From: Pythium myriotylum
Taxonomy: Eukaryota; Oomycota; Peronosporomycetes; Pythiales; Pythiaceae
Direction: 5' to 3'
Length of the DNA stretch: 64,000 bases
Assembly: GCA_023091665.1 (NCBI GenBank)
Contig: JALJCQ010000014.1
Coordinates: 1,302,001-1,366,000, forward strand
Shown one piece after another: positions 34,401-42,541 of the stretch (position 1 is the first letter of the stretch; every line of letters starts with the position of its first letter). The position numbers and the translations under genes are program-made. Under the pieces are notes generated by a model, which searched no databases, was not told the DNA's origin, and worked only from the letters and a program-made list of their open reading frames with translations.

Positions 34401-35342
34401 AACTCAACGGCCGCGGCAGTCCCTGGAACTTCGTTCGTCTCGGCGGGAAGCATAGATGGTGGCGATGAAAACTCGTCCAATGGAGGAGGTGGTGCGGTCT
34501 CCGCTGGGCCAAATCCTACCAGCTATTTCCACAAGTTTCTGTCAGCATCGACGTTTTTGAACGGTGACGTGTTTCTCGGTGATATATTTGAAAAGGAGTT
34601 GATCCGTGGTCGTGACCTGAAGTTCCAATTGAAGATTCGTCTTCACCCATTGTACGCATTGCGATATGAGGACGAAATGTACGATCGCCTGATGTACATT
34701 CAAGTCCAGGATGAGATCGTCAAGGGCAACCTGCTGCTACTGGAGGAAGACGCCGTGATCCGTTTCACGTCGCTGGCAATTGCAATTGACTGCGGCGATG
34801 ACCTCCCACAGACAATTGAGGAAATGCTCGACCTAAATGTGTTCGACTACATTCCCATCGAGTGGCAGGCAACTCACAGCGAAGACGATTGGGCTGGCAT
34901 AGTACTGGATTTCTGGCGTGCAAACCTCATGCTGGACGACATGCTTCTCGGAGTGAGTGAATTGCAGCGCATCTACATCGAAGAGGCAGCCCGCCATCGC
35001 CTATACGGGGCAAGCTTTTTCCCGTGCAAGTTGCTCACGAGGTCTTCTTCTGCCAAGCGTGATCTGAGTTCGTTCCTTGGCACAGACCTTCCAAGCTATT
35101 TTGTGCTTGGAGTAAACTGCCACGGTATTCATTTCATCGGGCGTGACGGTGCACTCCTTGCTTTCTGTGACTACAATGAGATCATGCACTGGGGAGGTTC
35201 ATACCAGCAGTACAAGATCACGCTCAAGAAGCACGAAATGGCGACATCAGAGGACCTCGTGGTGACAACCAAGTATTCAGAAGAGCTGAGTTCACTTCTC
35301 AGCGACTACAAGGAAATCACCTCGCTCATGAATGAGGCTTAA
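28473..35342 (+). CDS. MyTH4-FERM myosin with divergent P-loop
   Basis: One exon, 2289 residues. An N-terminal extension of ~170 residues (Pro/Gly/Ala-rich, with a 15-Ala run) precedes the motor. Motor motifs: P-loop GGMGSGKSEA (~371; canonical myosins have GESGAGKT, but GxxxxGKS is kept), switch I NPNSSRFAK (~434), switch II DIVGFE (~693), actin-side FLVCVKPN (~939). One IQ-like motif (ATMIQRNLLRGASRKK, ~1049) and a ~700-residue helical region with repeats such as LLAALEKAMSEDNLVAAERV follow. The MyTH4 domain (~1770-1905) contains LVDEIYLQLMKQLTKNPKRD and the FERM domain (~1912-2289) ends ITSLMNEA. The FERM domain is interrupted by a Ser/Gly-rich insert (~1975-2010). MyTH4-FERM myosins link actin motors to membranes or microtubules. 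The class is not assigned. Confidence 0.88.
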   Translation: MNGGEHNRSFRVPPAASAHHYVGHSNHSTPTAAAYRQSPFYGAPQPPAGAGAAAAPALGFAQPPPPPGRYPSDDYGGSYANGGSLRQASPSAAAAAAAAAAAAAAARQPRSRPGSQQRIPSDKALYLDSNGSYPDRPLSPAGGAGGGGRSSFTSVSSHYSSTPSARVSITRKKTSSVPPPAPIEEGDYVWVSDPGSLCVPAVVARMGYYYDEATDHEQPVVVVHTEEGEEREIRDERALVRLPLSHHPKTKPSLEIHDLSSLSLMSTGDIGRNEIFSTTQLENIVLYTLRSRYRMEQVYTWVDRVLVCVNPVVPLPIYTPDHMQAYNKSHDKSDQDTGAGTNDAPPHVFAVAQNAIQCMQEAAEDQAVILLGGMGSGKSEAAKLVVQYLCEIGENPMRSDAESDPGVLHPIGQQILHAFTVLEAFGNAAIPQNPNSSRFAKMISVEFSRHGFVIGGGFTTHYFEKSRVIDRRENERNFHVFYQVLAGVQHDPTLRDALELNKPASDFALLRTTGGGATDPARPADTAAMDARDYRDLMSSFSALRIRKNQRMEIVRIIAAILHLGNVDFVPDATQNESKSVSSDHSSSGGIGCALRDPNQIVLAARLLEVEPVVLDNYFRTRQFFSKDANNKTVSSLKVVTVSQARKARDTFIRSLYESLFSFLVETLNGILGGIFDRYEKSNIVLSSQGIHVLDIVGFENLEGYGTGSQYNGFDQLCFNYWSEKVHSFYIQNTLATNLADLDAESQHVESRLTQNAQFDIAGELDECLSLFENVPFGIFALLNDHSKVRSPNDEDLVSKILAGNEGVRTISRPNVGQDVTSEYLTPSREWRSLFVVEHYCGKVTYSGKGLSSKNSLTISATCGAIMHSSKNGVLHAVGASQVALAAGKQTKTNGPHSKFVNSTKDAKSGDKNDNSACSAVMHQSDALLNALNHTGKNFLVCVKPNREMEEGAFDSEFVMKQIRDAHLVDLIRATRSVYSVRLTHNHFFRRYKSICGHRGTLESLLRALSAIGVLEEENFVVGKETVYLTSHQWKKLEQARSLYLNACATMIQRNLLRGASRKKSAQILDLMRRLRQAMKQHASDEVSQVLIECGGLLGKRGMEDIRLLKEAKQSLSRLDEEAYVQSVIDDAKKIGHVALIEYAITCLEKWCPHWSAEALKNQHRQLSSSQDANTVKAERTAQVNLQLRSSIIKKDPDALMAALATLEEASMESLERKLATMMIIRALEEKSVVENLTNASTKLSNQDELGDDDIRNVLLSPVLKAVEFGLEDSFPQLPSLLSRFKVVEEAEEEGPETPGSDNSRQTSNVDPSSLLAALEKAMSEDNLVAAERVMKRLEAIGAPSTDLMIDATKRIDSELGSISVANERKLILKFLNIAKISQDLELLNEAIDGAVDAGLAKWDFNLKNAERERDKLLAATSESPSSPSPPISGSSSTKPLTTKRKVDLARSMSLIWTTSDETELQNLKHSNPEEFAQLLDMKISRRLKVKEVEQGIQRALARKDPIVIEEAFQRAIGLGYCSDSAFSALFDAHQLFQDKKMGGGMSDIGLIACIRFFNARLDRNAEVREDALDFLSTQLQVFVVQNGGLSKEKQRDVERTAQALRRRLDGCLTAAKRLESAVMLPPETLSISKLESTLDAAKKAGVHNRLLTRAEEKIYAARRSTLTSGDRPSISTIASSSIFDEEDLPRRSSRADLTRMMSDTTGWDGDFTDSSGDKSDPRADKDAAAFHQFERLRSGSNATLEQRGSTLSKKLCWEGRALSQSLSVLDDVEDCRLAMSINRCVLGYMRDRIVFYREMLAQYILQIGLVKSSLVDEIYLQLMKQLTKNPKRDSSIRGWSLFAMCAASFPPSEALEKYVLMFLKSQTTESNSFWRLVRNFAAYSLKKLENLLSNGATGFIPSIEEIRGYEARPPFLCMVELLDGTPLAEEFPVTPELTVDNLVEICAHFLGLDDRFSKFLSLTAVAEKHGSSSRSNSTAAAVPGTSFVSAGSIDGGDENSSNGGGGAVSAGPNPTSYFHKFLSASTFLNGDVFLGDIFEKELIRGRDLKFQLKIRLHPLYALRYEDEMYDRLMYIQVQDEIVKGNLLLLEEDAVIRFTSLAIAIDCGDDLPQTIEEMLDLNVFDYIPIEWQATHSEDDWAGIVLDFWRANLMLDDMLLGVSELQRIYIEEAARHRLYGASFFPCKLLTRSSSAKRDLSSFLGTDLPSYFVLGVNCHGIHFIGRDGALLAFCDYNEIMHWGGSYQQYKITLKKHEMATSEDLVVTTKYSEELSSLLSDYKEITSLMNEA

Positions 35343-35536
35343 ATCCAAACGGTATGATAGACGAAGGTTAGCGTATGACGACGAAGGTAGAATAGTGTGA
35401 ATATGAGTCCGTGTCAAGTGCCAATCCGCATCCAAGAGAGATCAGCACGCTTAGTGTACGATGAATAACTTGATATCTATTCGCAGAGGCACCAACTGGT
35501 GTACTTTAAGCTAGCTCTCATCCAGCCAATGTGTGC

Positions 35537-35919
35537 CTACTGGACGTTCGCTCGCAGAAATTCCTCGATCTTCTCAATCTTGGAGCCCGTGTACTCGCCA
35601 ACCAGCTCGTTGTTCTTGTACACACGGAAGTGCGGGAAGCTCTCGACCTCGAGCTCCTCGAACAAATCCTCGAGCTCCTCCGCATCAAGCTTCAGGAACG
35701 TCTGCATCGACAATAAACATTAGCCCACTGCCACCCACGAGGCCATCGACAGAGGAATTCCGCACGCACCGCGTTGCTCGCGAGCTCTTCGGCGAGCTTC
35801 TCGACCTTGGGCTTGATCTGCTTGCACGAGCCGCACCACGGCGCCGAGAACGACGCGACCGTGAACGCGTCCTTGGCCACCTGGCTCTTGAACTGCTCGT
35901 CGCTCTCCACGTGCTGCAT
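35537..35919 (-). CDS. thioredoxin
   Basis: Spliced as 35919-35770 and 35701-35537, intron 68 nt, 104 residues, the usual length of a cytosolic thioredoxin. The first exon gives FTVASFSAPWCGSCKQIKPK, so the active site is WCGSC instead of the common WCGPC. The second exon supplies FLKLDAEELEDLFEELEVES, the cis-Pro (FPHFRVYKNNELVGEYTG) and the final helix (IEEFLRANVQ). Without splicing the protein would stop after an unrelated tail. Its probable role is cytosolic disulfide reduction. The Pro-to-Ser change is expected to alter redox potential. Confidence 0.88.
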
Positions 35920-36381
35920 GTCGCTGTGACTTGGCGCTTGGCTGGCGGATTCGGTTGTGCCACTTATCCATCACGGGCGCGTGCCACGCACTTCCGGGTC
36001 GGACATGAGCTCCTCACGCGTGCCACTTGGGACGAGGTAGGACTGGGTCCACACGAAATTCTGGAGCGACCCACACCAAACACCATCCATCCGGATCACT
36101 TCGAGTGCAACTGCATTCAGCACTGCGTCCTCTCCATGAGCGAAAGAGGCCAAGGCCTCGAGCGTGTGAGAGGAGCCTCTTATGATGATGGAAGCACTCC
36201 ACGCATCCACGCATCATCAGTTCTCTCCCATGCCTCGTATCGTACCCGCAACTGTCACATCACTGCAACGGGTTGCGGAGACCGTTCTTCCACGTTTATT
36301 TGCGACCATGGGCGACCGAAATAGCGCCGCCGGCAGTGCAGGCGATCGCTTCGTAGTGTTCGCGACCTCAGTGGAGACGCC
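35920..36381. other. divergent intergenic region
   Basis: 462 nt between the thioredoxin 5' end (minus) and the PX-GOLD-PH gene (plus). No additional gene or clear promoter motif recognised. Confidence 0.4.
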
Positions 36382-38268
36382 ATGACCATGGAGACGACCA
36401 GTGGCGCCGTGGGCCTGACGACAAATGGAGAGACACCTGCAGACACCGGGACGGCGGTGCCGCTGCCTCCATGCTCGCGCCTGCCCAAGAAGCAGTTGCT
36501 CAGCTGCGGCATCGAGGCCCACACGATCCAGAAATGCCCGTCGCCCAAGAAGAAGGCGCTCGACCCGCTGCGGTACATGCCCGAGCGGGCCTCGTACCTC
36601 GCGCTCTTCTCGCTCGTCGTGCGCTTCGAGGACCACGCGGACGAGTACCACGCGCTGCGCAGCTTCCAGCAGTTCCGCACGCTCCACGGCCAGCTCCAGA
36701 AGAAGTTCCCCAAGTCGAAACTGCCCAAAGAGCTCCCGAGGCTGCGCAAGAAGCGGTTCGACAGCCAGTACATGGAGCAGAAGAGCGTCGAGCTCAACGC
36801 GTACCTCGCGCAGCTCGTCGAGCTCTCGGAGGTGCGCCAGTCCAAGATCCTGCGCGACTTTCTCGAGGAGTGTCCGCAGCCCGACGGCAGTGACGACGAC
36901 GAGGCGCGTGCGCTCGACGGCCTGCCCGGCACCATCGTCTCGGTGCGTCCGGGGCAGTCGTTCTCCGTGAGCCTGAGTCTGCGCCGCGAGGGCGACGTCG
37001 CGTCCTGGCAGTTCACGACCAAGAAGCACAACATCGGCTTCAGCGCCACGTTCAACGGCGCCAGCGTGCACGTGTACACGCGCGAGGAGTCGCAGCTCAA
37101 GCCGGTCAAGGGCTCGTTCAAGTGCACGCAGCCGGGCACGCTCACGCTTGACTGGGACAACACGTACACGTGGAGCAAGACCAAAGTGCTCATCTACTGG
37201 GCCGAGGTGGAGCAGGCGAGGACGCTGTCGATGCAGGACGCGGCGCCCGCGAGTCCGCTCTGCGACGCGACGCCCCTGCTGGACGCGAGGCGCTCCGGGT
37301 ACATCGCGCAGAGCCGGAACCCGTCGCTGTACCCGCGGCAGATCATGAACACGTCGCTGTCGCTGATCACCAAGCCGTTCGTGGCCTGGGGGCGCGCGAA
37401 CGAGCCCCCGCAGTTCAAGGCGGGAGCGCTGATCGTGGAGCGCAACGTCAAGTTCCGCGGACGGAACTGGTACCGCAAGTGGTTCGTGCTGGACGCGCGC
37501 AAGAGCGTGCTGCGCTACTACGACTCGGAGCAGGCCTCGCGCAAGGGGCTCTCGCTCGCCAAGATCAGCCTCACGAGCAAGAACGCCTGTCTCGCCATCA
37601 CGAGCCAGGACGAGGCCGCGCCGACGCCCTTCCTCTTCATGGTGCGCGCGCGCAAGCGGTGCTGGAAGCTCTGCGCGTCGTCGCAGAGCGAGTACAACGC
37701 CTGGGAGCACGCCATCTCCACCGCCATCCTCACGGCGCAGCTCAAGCGCCGACGCGCGCGCACGGACTCGGCTCCGCGGGAAGAGAAGCGCGACGCCCAC
37801 GACCGTGAGGAAGAGGAGAGCGACGACGAGGAGGACGAGGACGAAGAAGACGAGGAGGACGAGGAGGAGGACGGCGGCAAGGAGGAGGAAGAAGAAGAGG
37901 AAGACGACGACGAGGACGACGAGGACGACGACTCGGCCGACGACGACCACGAGCCGCCGCCCTCCAGCGAGTCGGCTCTGTCTCTGACGTCGACGGCGTC
38001 GCTCGAGTCGACCGCAGCGCCGCCGCCAGCACTCCCTCGACCGCGCAGCGCACGCGGACCCCCGGCGCGCAGCTTCGTGGAGCACTGGCTGGGCGCGCTG
38101 CGCTGCCTGTCGCCGGCCCAGCGACTGCTCGCCGTGGTCTTTCTCAACGCCGCGCTCTGCTCGCTGCGCTCGACGTCGGCGGCCGCGCTCGCGCTGCTCT
38201 GCGCCAACGCGTTCGCCGTCGCCCACGCGCTGGAAGCGCCGCCACTAGTCTTAGGAAGCGATCGATAA
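36382..38268 (+). CDS. PX-GOLD-PH protein with C-terminal membrane segments
   Basis: Single exon, 628 residues. In order: a PX-like domain (~60-165; SLVVRFEDHADEYHALRSFQ, then LPKELPRLRKKRFDSQYMEQ) that would bind phosphoinositides; a GOLD-like beta-sandwich (~185-275; ISVRPG-type start, WQFTTKKHNIGFSATFNG, WDNTYTWSKTKVLIYW); and a PH domain (~355-455; RNWYRKWFVLDARKSVLRYY, ending YNAWEHAISTAI). A nearly pure Glu/Asp tract (~475-520) and a hydrophobic C-terminus (~580-615; LLAVVFLNAALCS, ALALLCANAFAVAHAL) follow. The plan suggests a membrane-anchored lipid-sensing or lipid-transfer adaptor at endosomes or contact sites. GOLD-PH combinations are known from Sec14-like and ACBD-type proteins; this order with PX is unusual. 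Confidence 0.75.
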   Translation: MTMETTSGAVGLTTNGETPADTGTAVPLPPCSRLPKKQLLSCGIEAHTIQKCPSPKKKALDPLRYMPERASYLALFSLVVRFEDHADEYHALRSFQQFRTLHGQLQKKFPKSKLPKELPRLRKKRFDSQYMEQKSVELNAYLAQLVELSEVRQSKILRDFLEECPQPDGSDDDEARALDGLPGTIVSVRPGQSFSVSLSLRREGDVASWQFTTKKHNIGFSATFNGASVHVYTREESQLKPVKGSFKCTQPGTLTLDWDNTYTWSKTKVLIYWAEVEQARTLSMQDAAPASPLCDATPLLDARRSGYIAQSRNPSLYPRQIMNTSLSLITKPFVAWGRANEPPQFKAGALIVERNVKFRGRNWYRKWFVLDARKSVLRYYDSEQASRKGLSLAKISLTSKNACLAITSQDEAAPTPFLFMVRARKRCWKLCASSQSEYNAWEHAISTAILTAQLKRRRARTDSAPREEKRDAHDREEEESDDEEDEDEEDEEDEEEDGGKEEEEEEEDDDEDDEDDDSADDDHEPPPSSESALSLTSTASLESTAAPPPALPRPRSARGPPARSFVEHWLGALRCLSPAQRLLAVVFLNAALCSLRSTSAAALALLCANAFAVAHALEAPPLVLGSDR

Positions 38269-38353
38269 GAATCCATGCGGCGTTCTGGTTGACGTCACTC
38301 TGCAGAGGGAGGGAAGCCCATCCCGATTGAACGATTCTTCGACGGCAGCCACC

Positions 38354-39079
38354 ATGGCGTGCCGCCCCGTGTTCCTGCTCTGCGGCGACTCGCTCACGCA
38401 GGACGCGTTCATGCCCAGCACGCTCGGCTGGGGCTTCCTGCTGCAGCACGCGTTCGTGCGCTCCGTGGACGTCGTCAACCGCGGGCTCTGCGGCTACAAC
38501 ACGCAGTTCTTCCTCGACCACGCCATGCCCGTGCTCCGCGAGGAGCTCCGCGCGTCGTACGCGCCGGCGCTCATCACGCTCTGGCTCGGCGCCAACGACG
38601 CCGCGCTCGCGCACGGCAGCGAGCCCGAGCTCCACATCCCCATCGACCAGTACAAGCGCAACCTGCTGGCGATCGCGCAGGAGCTCCAGGCGCTCGCGCC
38701 GCAGGCCAAGCTGCTGCTCATCACGCCGCCGACCGTGGACGACGAGCGCCGCCGCAGCATCCAGGTCAAGGAGCAAGGCAAGAAGCCCGAGGACCCGATC
38801 GACCGCGACAACGCGCACGCCAAGCTCTACGCGCAGGCGTGTGGCGAGGTCGCGGCGCAGCTCGAGGGCGCCACGCTGCTGGATCTCCACGCGTTCTTCA
38901 TGGACCAGTTCTCCGAGAAGCATAACCGCGCGCGGTACTTTAGCGACGGGCTCCACTTCTCGACCGAGGGCAATCGCGTCGTGTTCGAGCAGGTCAAGAA
39001 GCAGGTCGACGCGCTGCTGCCGAAAGCGCTCGTGGAGACCTGGCAGCTGCCGTGCTTCACGTCGCTCGTCCGCAAGTGA
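38354..39079 (+). CDS. SGNH hydrolase 1, soluble IAH1-like (array, left edge)
   Basis: 241 residues from an ATG in ideal context (GCCACCATGG). Catalytic blocks: GDSLTQ (nucleophile Ser13), RGLCGYNT (oxyanion Gly), WLGANDAA (block III Asn, ~80) and DGLHFS (Asp/His, ~198-201). The layout and length match isoamyl-acetate-hydrolysing esterase IAH1 and plant relatives, so it should cleave small esters. No signal peptide or anchor, hence cytosolic. Its closest relative in the window is the gene at 53611-54351, at the opposite end of the array and on the other strand. Both share an extra charged loop (VKEQGKKPEDPIDRDN here) and end ETWQLP/ESWQLP. Confidence 0.88.
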   Translation: MACRPVFLLCGDSLTQDAFMPSTLGWGFLLQHAFVRSVDVVNRGLCGYNTQFFLDHAMPVLREELRASYAPALITLWLGANDAALAHGSEPELHIPIDQYKRNLLAIAQELQALAPQAKLLLITPPTVDDERRRSIQVKEQGKKPEDPIDRDNAHAKLYAQACGEVAAQLEGATLLDLHAFFMDQFSEKHNRARYFSDGLHFSTEGNRVVFEQVKKQVDALLPKALVETWQLPCFTSLVRK

Positions 39080-39176
39080 AGCACCACGAGAAGCAATAGT
39101 GGGTGTAGATCTGTTTAGCTCGCTGGAAGGGAATGGACGACGATAAGTGAGACGCATGGGTGGGATCATCGTTTAT

Positions 39177-39374
39177 TTAGGTCTTTAAAGTGGTAGGCGA
39201 GGGCTTCGTGTGGCTCGAAGCTGGCTTGGGCCTGAGCGACGGCGACTGTGGCGGCGTCGCGAGCGTGCGGACGCTCTTGCGGTCGCGGTGCGAGAGCTGG
39301 AGACGCAGCGCGTTGTGGCCCATGAAGACGGTCACGAGCAGACGCGAGCGGAGCTTGCGACGGTAGTTGAGCAT
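39177..39374 (-). CDS. possible 65-residue protein
   Basis: A short open frame from ATG at 39374: basic N-terminal half (MLNYRRKLRSRLLVTVFMGH) and a Ser/Pro/Thr-rich tail. A GA microsatellite lies directly upstream. The first half looks protein-like rather than random, but no family was recognised. Could be a small gene or chance. Confidence 0.25.
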   Translation of the reverse strand: MLNYRRKLRSRLLVTVFMGHNALRLQLSHRDRKSVRTLATPPQSPSLRPKPASSHTKPSPTTLKT

Positions 39375-39390
39375 GTCGGCGAGCGGGGGG

Positions 39391-39415
39391 GGAGAGAGAG
39401 AGAGAGAGAGAGAGA
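39391..39415. repeat. GA microsatellite
   Basis: About 12 tandem GA units following a run of G, in the gap between the first SGNH gene and the PLC-like gene (39080-39888). The rest of that gap shows no supported gene apart from the short frame at 39177-39374. Confidence 0.9.
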
Positions 39416-39888
39416 ATGAGAGAAGTGGGCGTGGGGCCGGTTCACGAGGAGATACGAATAGCTGGGTCCCGTGACCAAGATAGCACCACTTCAACCAGAC
39501 TCAACCGCGTTTTGATAACAGATACGAAACTTTGACGGGTTTTGGAATAGAAGGATTGGAAAGGACAGGTATGTATTCTCACAGGTTGGACATCTTCATT
39601 GAAGCTCGGCGGGAAGCCTATATGTGGTTTCAGAGGTGCGTCAACCTCATCAACTCGAAGGTGAGTCCTGGAACTCATCGACAGTCTCTCTCGCGCGAGA
39701 GACCACTCAGATGGTCCCCAACCATCGAACGCCGGCACGCGCAACTGCAACGCACTGTCCCGTTATCAGGATCCGCGGAATGCCGGGTTCTCTCCCTCCC
39801 CCTTGAAGAAGAGGCGGCTCGGGTCCCTCGCACCGGATCGACTCGCCACTTTCGATTCCGACGTGGCGCCCAGAGGACACCGCCGCCC

Positions 39889-42237
39889 ATGCGCTTCTCG
39901 CCGCTGCTGCTGCTGGCGCTGCCGCTGGCTGTGCACGCCGACTGCCCCGTGTACCCGACGCTGAACCTGCCGTCCACGCTCGGCATCGATGGCTGTGCGG
40001 GCAACAACCTCGAGGCGGTCCTAGACACGCTCCTGGCCCCCGAGTCGACGTGCTCGCTGTCGCAGATCCTTTCGCTCACATCGAGCGACTCGGTCACAAA
40101 GATTGCTGATCTGGCCACCAAGATCATCGCGGCGCCCGACAAGGTCTCGTCGATCCTCTACAGTTTCATGACCAACACGACTGCCACGCAGGTGGACGCC
40201 TTCTGCAAGGACTGGGGCACGATCGTCGCGCCGTGTGTGCAGACGCTGCTCCCGCTCATCCTCCAGAAAGGAGACGAAGATCTCGAGTGCTGCGGCCAAG
40301 TGAGCGACGCGTTGGATCTGCTCAACCTCGTCGTGCCGCCGACCGTGAGCAAACAGTCGTTTGTGCTGAACGAAGTCGTCAACGGCGTCAACCAGGCGCT
40401 GTGCTCGACGCGCGCGGACACGAAGCAGACGTGCGGGGCCTCGCTCTTCAAGCAACTCACGACAAAGTACACCGCGTCGAACTTCCGCGTCGTCGAGTCG
40501 TTCTTGCTGCCGTTCGTGAGCGTCGCCAGCGGCCAAGAGTGCAACGCGTTCCAAGGACTCTCGTACACGAGCTCGCTGTCCCTGCAGCCTACGACTGCGA
40601 TCGACTACTCGTGCTGCGTCGATGGACTTCGTCCGTTGCTCGAGTCTGTGACGAAGGGCTTTGAGTACGTCGTGAGCAACGCGCCGCTCGAGTGGCTCAA
40701 TGGCATCGTCGAGTTCCCCAGCAACGCGACCAGCTTTGTGGATTCTCTCGCGGCCGCCAAGAGCTGCAAGTACAAGACGACGTGTGCAGCCCCGACCGGT
40801 ATTTTGTCGTACCCATCCACGCCTGTCACGCCTGGCACGTACGACCCGAAGAAGAACGCGCTCGTCGACACGACCTGTACCAAGACCAAGAAGTGCGACG
40901 CCAAGGGTACGACCTGCAGCGACGTCTGTGCCAAGGGCTCCGTGACTTTGCCTTCTTGGGTCTCGCAGTCGCTCGCCTACCAGCGCAAGCTCGCGTACTC
41001 TGGGCCTCTTTGCTATGCGCAGATCCCTGCGACGCACAACAGTGCCATCAACCTCGCCGACGGCTTCGGGAACCGCGACCAGCTCATGAACCTGAACCTG
41101 AACCCGAACAAGCCTTACTCGTTTATGAAGACCAACAACCACGTGCTGAGTCTTACGGACCAGCTCGGTGTTGGCGTGAGATGGCTTGAAGTCGACGTGC
41201 ATTACTTCTTGAAGGATCTCCGCACCGCTCACTGCGGCAACCTAGGCTCGAACTCAATCCAGCAGCTGGCTGCGACGCTCAAGGACGAGCTCAGCAAGTA
41301 CGGCACAGTCAACTGGAGTGCCGATCTCCTGGGCTGCTTCCCGTCGCTCTCTGGTATCAAGGCCGAGGAGCAGCCGACCACACGGGCATCCCTGCAGGAG
41401 ATCCGTGCGTGGCTCGACAAGCCAGAGAACAAGGGTGAGCTCGTGTTCCTGTACTTGGACACGGGCAGCGAGCTGAAGACGCTGGGCAAGATCGCTCAAC
41501 TGAACACGCTCGTTACCGAGATCTTTGGAGACTGGATTGTGCCGACTTCGGATTGGGACGCGCTCAAGGCCGCTGGCTGGACCGGCTCCACGGCGACCAT
41601 CCAGAGGTTCCTTGACCAGGGACGTCGTGTTGTGTTGCTGGCCAACGACAACACTGGCGTCGCGTATGCGCTCGGTGACTTCTGCAAGGGCCACCAGGTG
41701 CTCGGTACCAGCTTCATCAACGCCCTTCCCGATGCATCGCGAGTGCTAGGAGGCAAGAAGATTTACAGCGGCGACTATTTCCTTCGATCGTACCAGTCCG
41801 TGCTCCATTACATCTCGCTCAGCGACGCTGGCGAGCTCTCGCAGACTTTGCCGGTCACCTTCAACGCTGCCAACGTCTATAACTACGTGCGTTGGAACCT
41901 GAACCTCGTCGCAACGGACTCGCTCGACGGGTCGATGGTCAAGCAACAGGTGTGGTCGTGGGCCGAGAACGAACCAGCCACGACCAGCACCAATGCTACG
42001 GTCTACGTGACGTCGGCTGGTCGCTGGCGCGCGAGCACCACTGTGGCGCGCACGAAAAAGGCCTGTTGGAACAGTGCGACGCTGAAGTGGTCGATCGTGG
42101 CCTTCACAGCCGACTGTGCAAGCGGCTCGGCGTTCGTCGGACCAGCGGATCCGTACCAGAACTACCTTCTTCAGCAGGAGATCACGGCCCAAAAGATCAC
42201 GGACGCTGTGGTGATCAACGCGGCCCTCACCAAGTAG
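39889..42237 (+). CDS. secreted PLC-like phosphodiesterase with Cys-rich N-terminus
   Basis: 782 residues from the ATG at 39889, which starts a clear signal peptide (MRFSPLLLLALPLAVHA, cut before DCP). The in-frame extension to 39532 is rejected. The first ~300 mature residues are helical and Cys-rich (CSLSQILSL, FCKDWG, DLECCGQV, YSCCVDGL, KSCKYKTTC), extracellular in style and not recognised. From ~375 the fold of PI-PLC X/PLC-like phosphodiesterases follows: CYAQIPATHNSAINLADGFG (first catalytic His), GVRWLEVDVHYFLKDLRTAH (second His), ELVFLYLDTGSE and RRVVLLANDNTG. Likely secreted and active on phospholipids or GPI-type substrates. It lies inside the SGNH array, same strand as its neighbours. 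Confidence 0.78.
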   Translation: MRFSPLLLLALPLAVHADCPVYPTLNLPSTLGIDGCAGNNLEAVLDTLLAPESTCSLSQILSLTSSDSVTKIADLATKIIAAPDKVSSILYSFMTNTTATQVDAFCKDWGTIVAPCVQTLLPLILQKGDEDLECCGQVSDALDLLNLVVPPTVSKQSFVLNEVVNGVNQALCSTRADTKQTCGASLFKQLTTKYTASNFRVVESFLLPFVSVASGQECNAFQGLSYTSSLSLQPTTAIDYSCCVDGLRPLLESVTKGFEYVVSNAPLEWLNGIVEFPSNATSFVDSLAAAKSCKYKTTCAAPTGILSYPSTPVTPGTYDPKKNALVDTTCTKTKKCDAKGTTCSDVCAKGSVTLPSWVSQSLAYQRKLAYSGPLCYAQIPATHNSAINLADGFGNRDQLMNLNLNPNKPYSFMKTNNHVLSLTDQLGVGVRWLEVDVHYFLKDLRTAHCGNLGSNSIQQLAATLKDELSKYGTVNWSADLLGCFPSLSGIKAEEQPTTRASLQEIRAWLDKPENKGELVFLYLDTGSELKTLGKIAQLNTLVTEIFGDWIVPTSDWDALKAAGWTGSTATIQRFLDQGRRVVLLANDNTGVAYALGDFCKGHQVLGTSFINALPDASRVLGGKKIYSGDYFLRSYQSVLHYISLSDAGELSQTLPVTFNAANVYNYVRWNLNLVATDSLDGSMVKQQVWSWAENEPATTSTNATVYVTSAGRWRASTTVARTKKACWNSATLKWSIVAFTADCASGSAFVGPADPYQNYLLQQEITAQKITDAVVINAALTK

Positions 42238-42541
42238 TCCTCTTCCTTTCGTAGCGTCACTCGTGTGCTCGACGTCAATCTCATTCTCGACTTAAATACG
42301 AGAGATCTTGTGAACACCGTTTGCTGATGAGGTAGATCCTTACGTGGTTTGGCGGAGCCTGCTCTTAGTTCGATCTTGCACTCCAGTTCTTAGGCGACAG
42401 GAGTGCCTCACGATGAGATCTGAGCCGTATCCTGTCCGTTTTTGGATCATGAGCCCGACATTTTAAGCGACGAAGTCAGCCCAAAACCAAAACTCACGCC
42501 ATTCTCTCACTCACAGCCCTCCCCTCACTGCGAATGCCATT
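42238..42541. other. intergenic, SGNH 2 promoter side
   Basis: 304 nt between same-strand genes. Pyrimidine-rich with several CACTC/TCACTC elements just before the next ATG. Nothing further recognised. Confidence 0.35.

Noticed and set aside
36217..38226. 669-codon minus-strand frame opposite the PX-GOLD-PH gene
   Set aside because: Leu/Arg/Val-only composition, opposite an acidic repeat gene; antisense artefact.
39532..39888. N-terminal extension of the PLC-like protein
   Set aside because: Would bury a clear signal peptide inside the protein.
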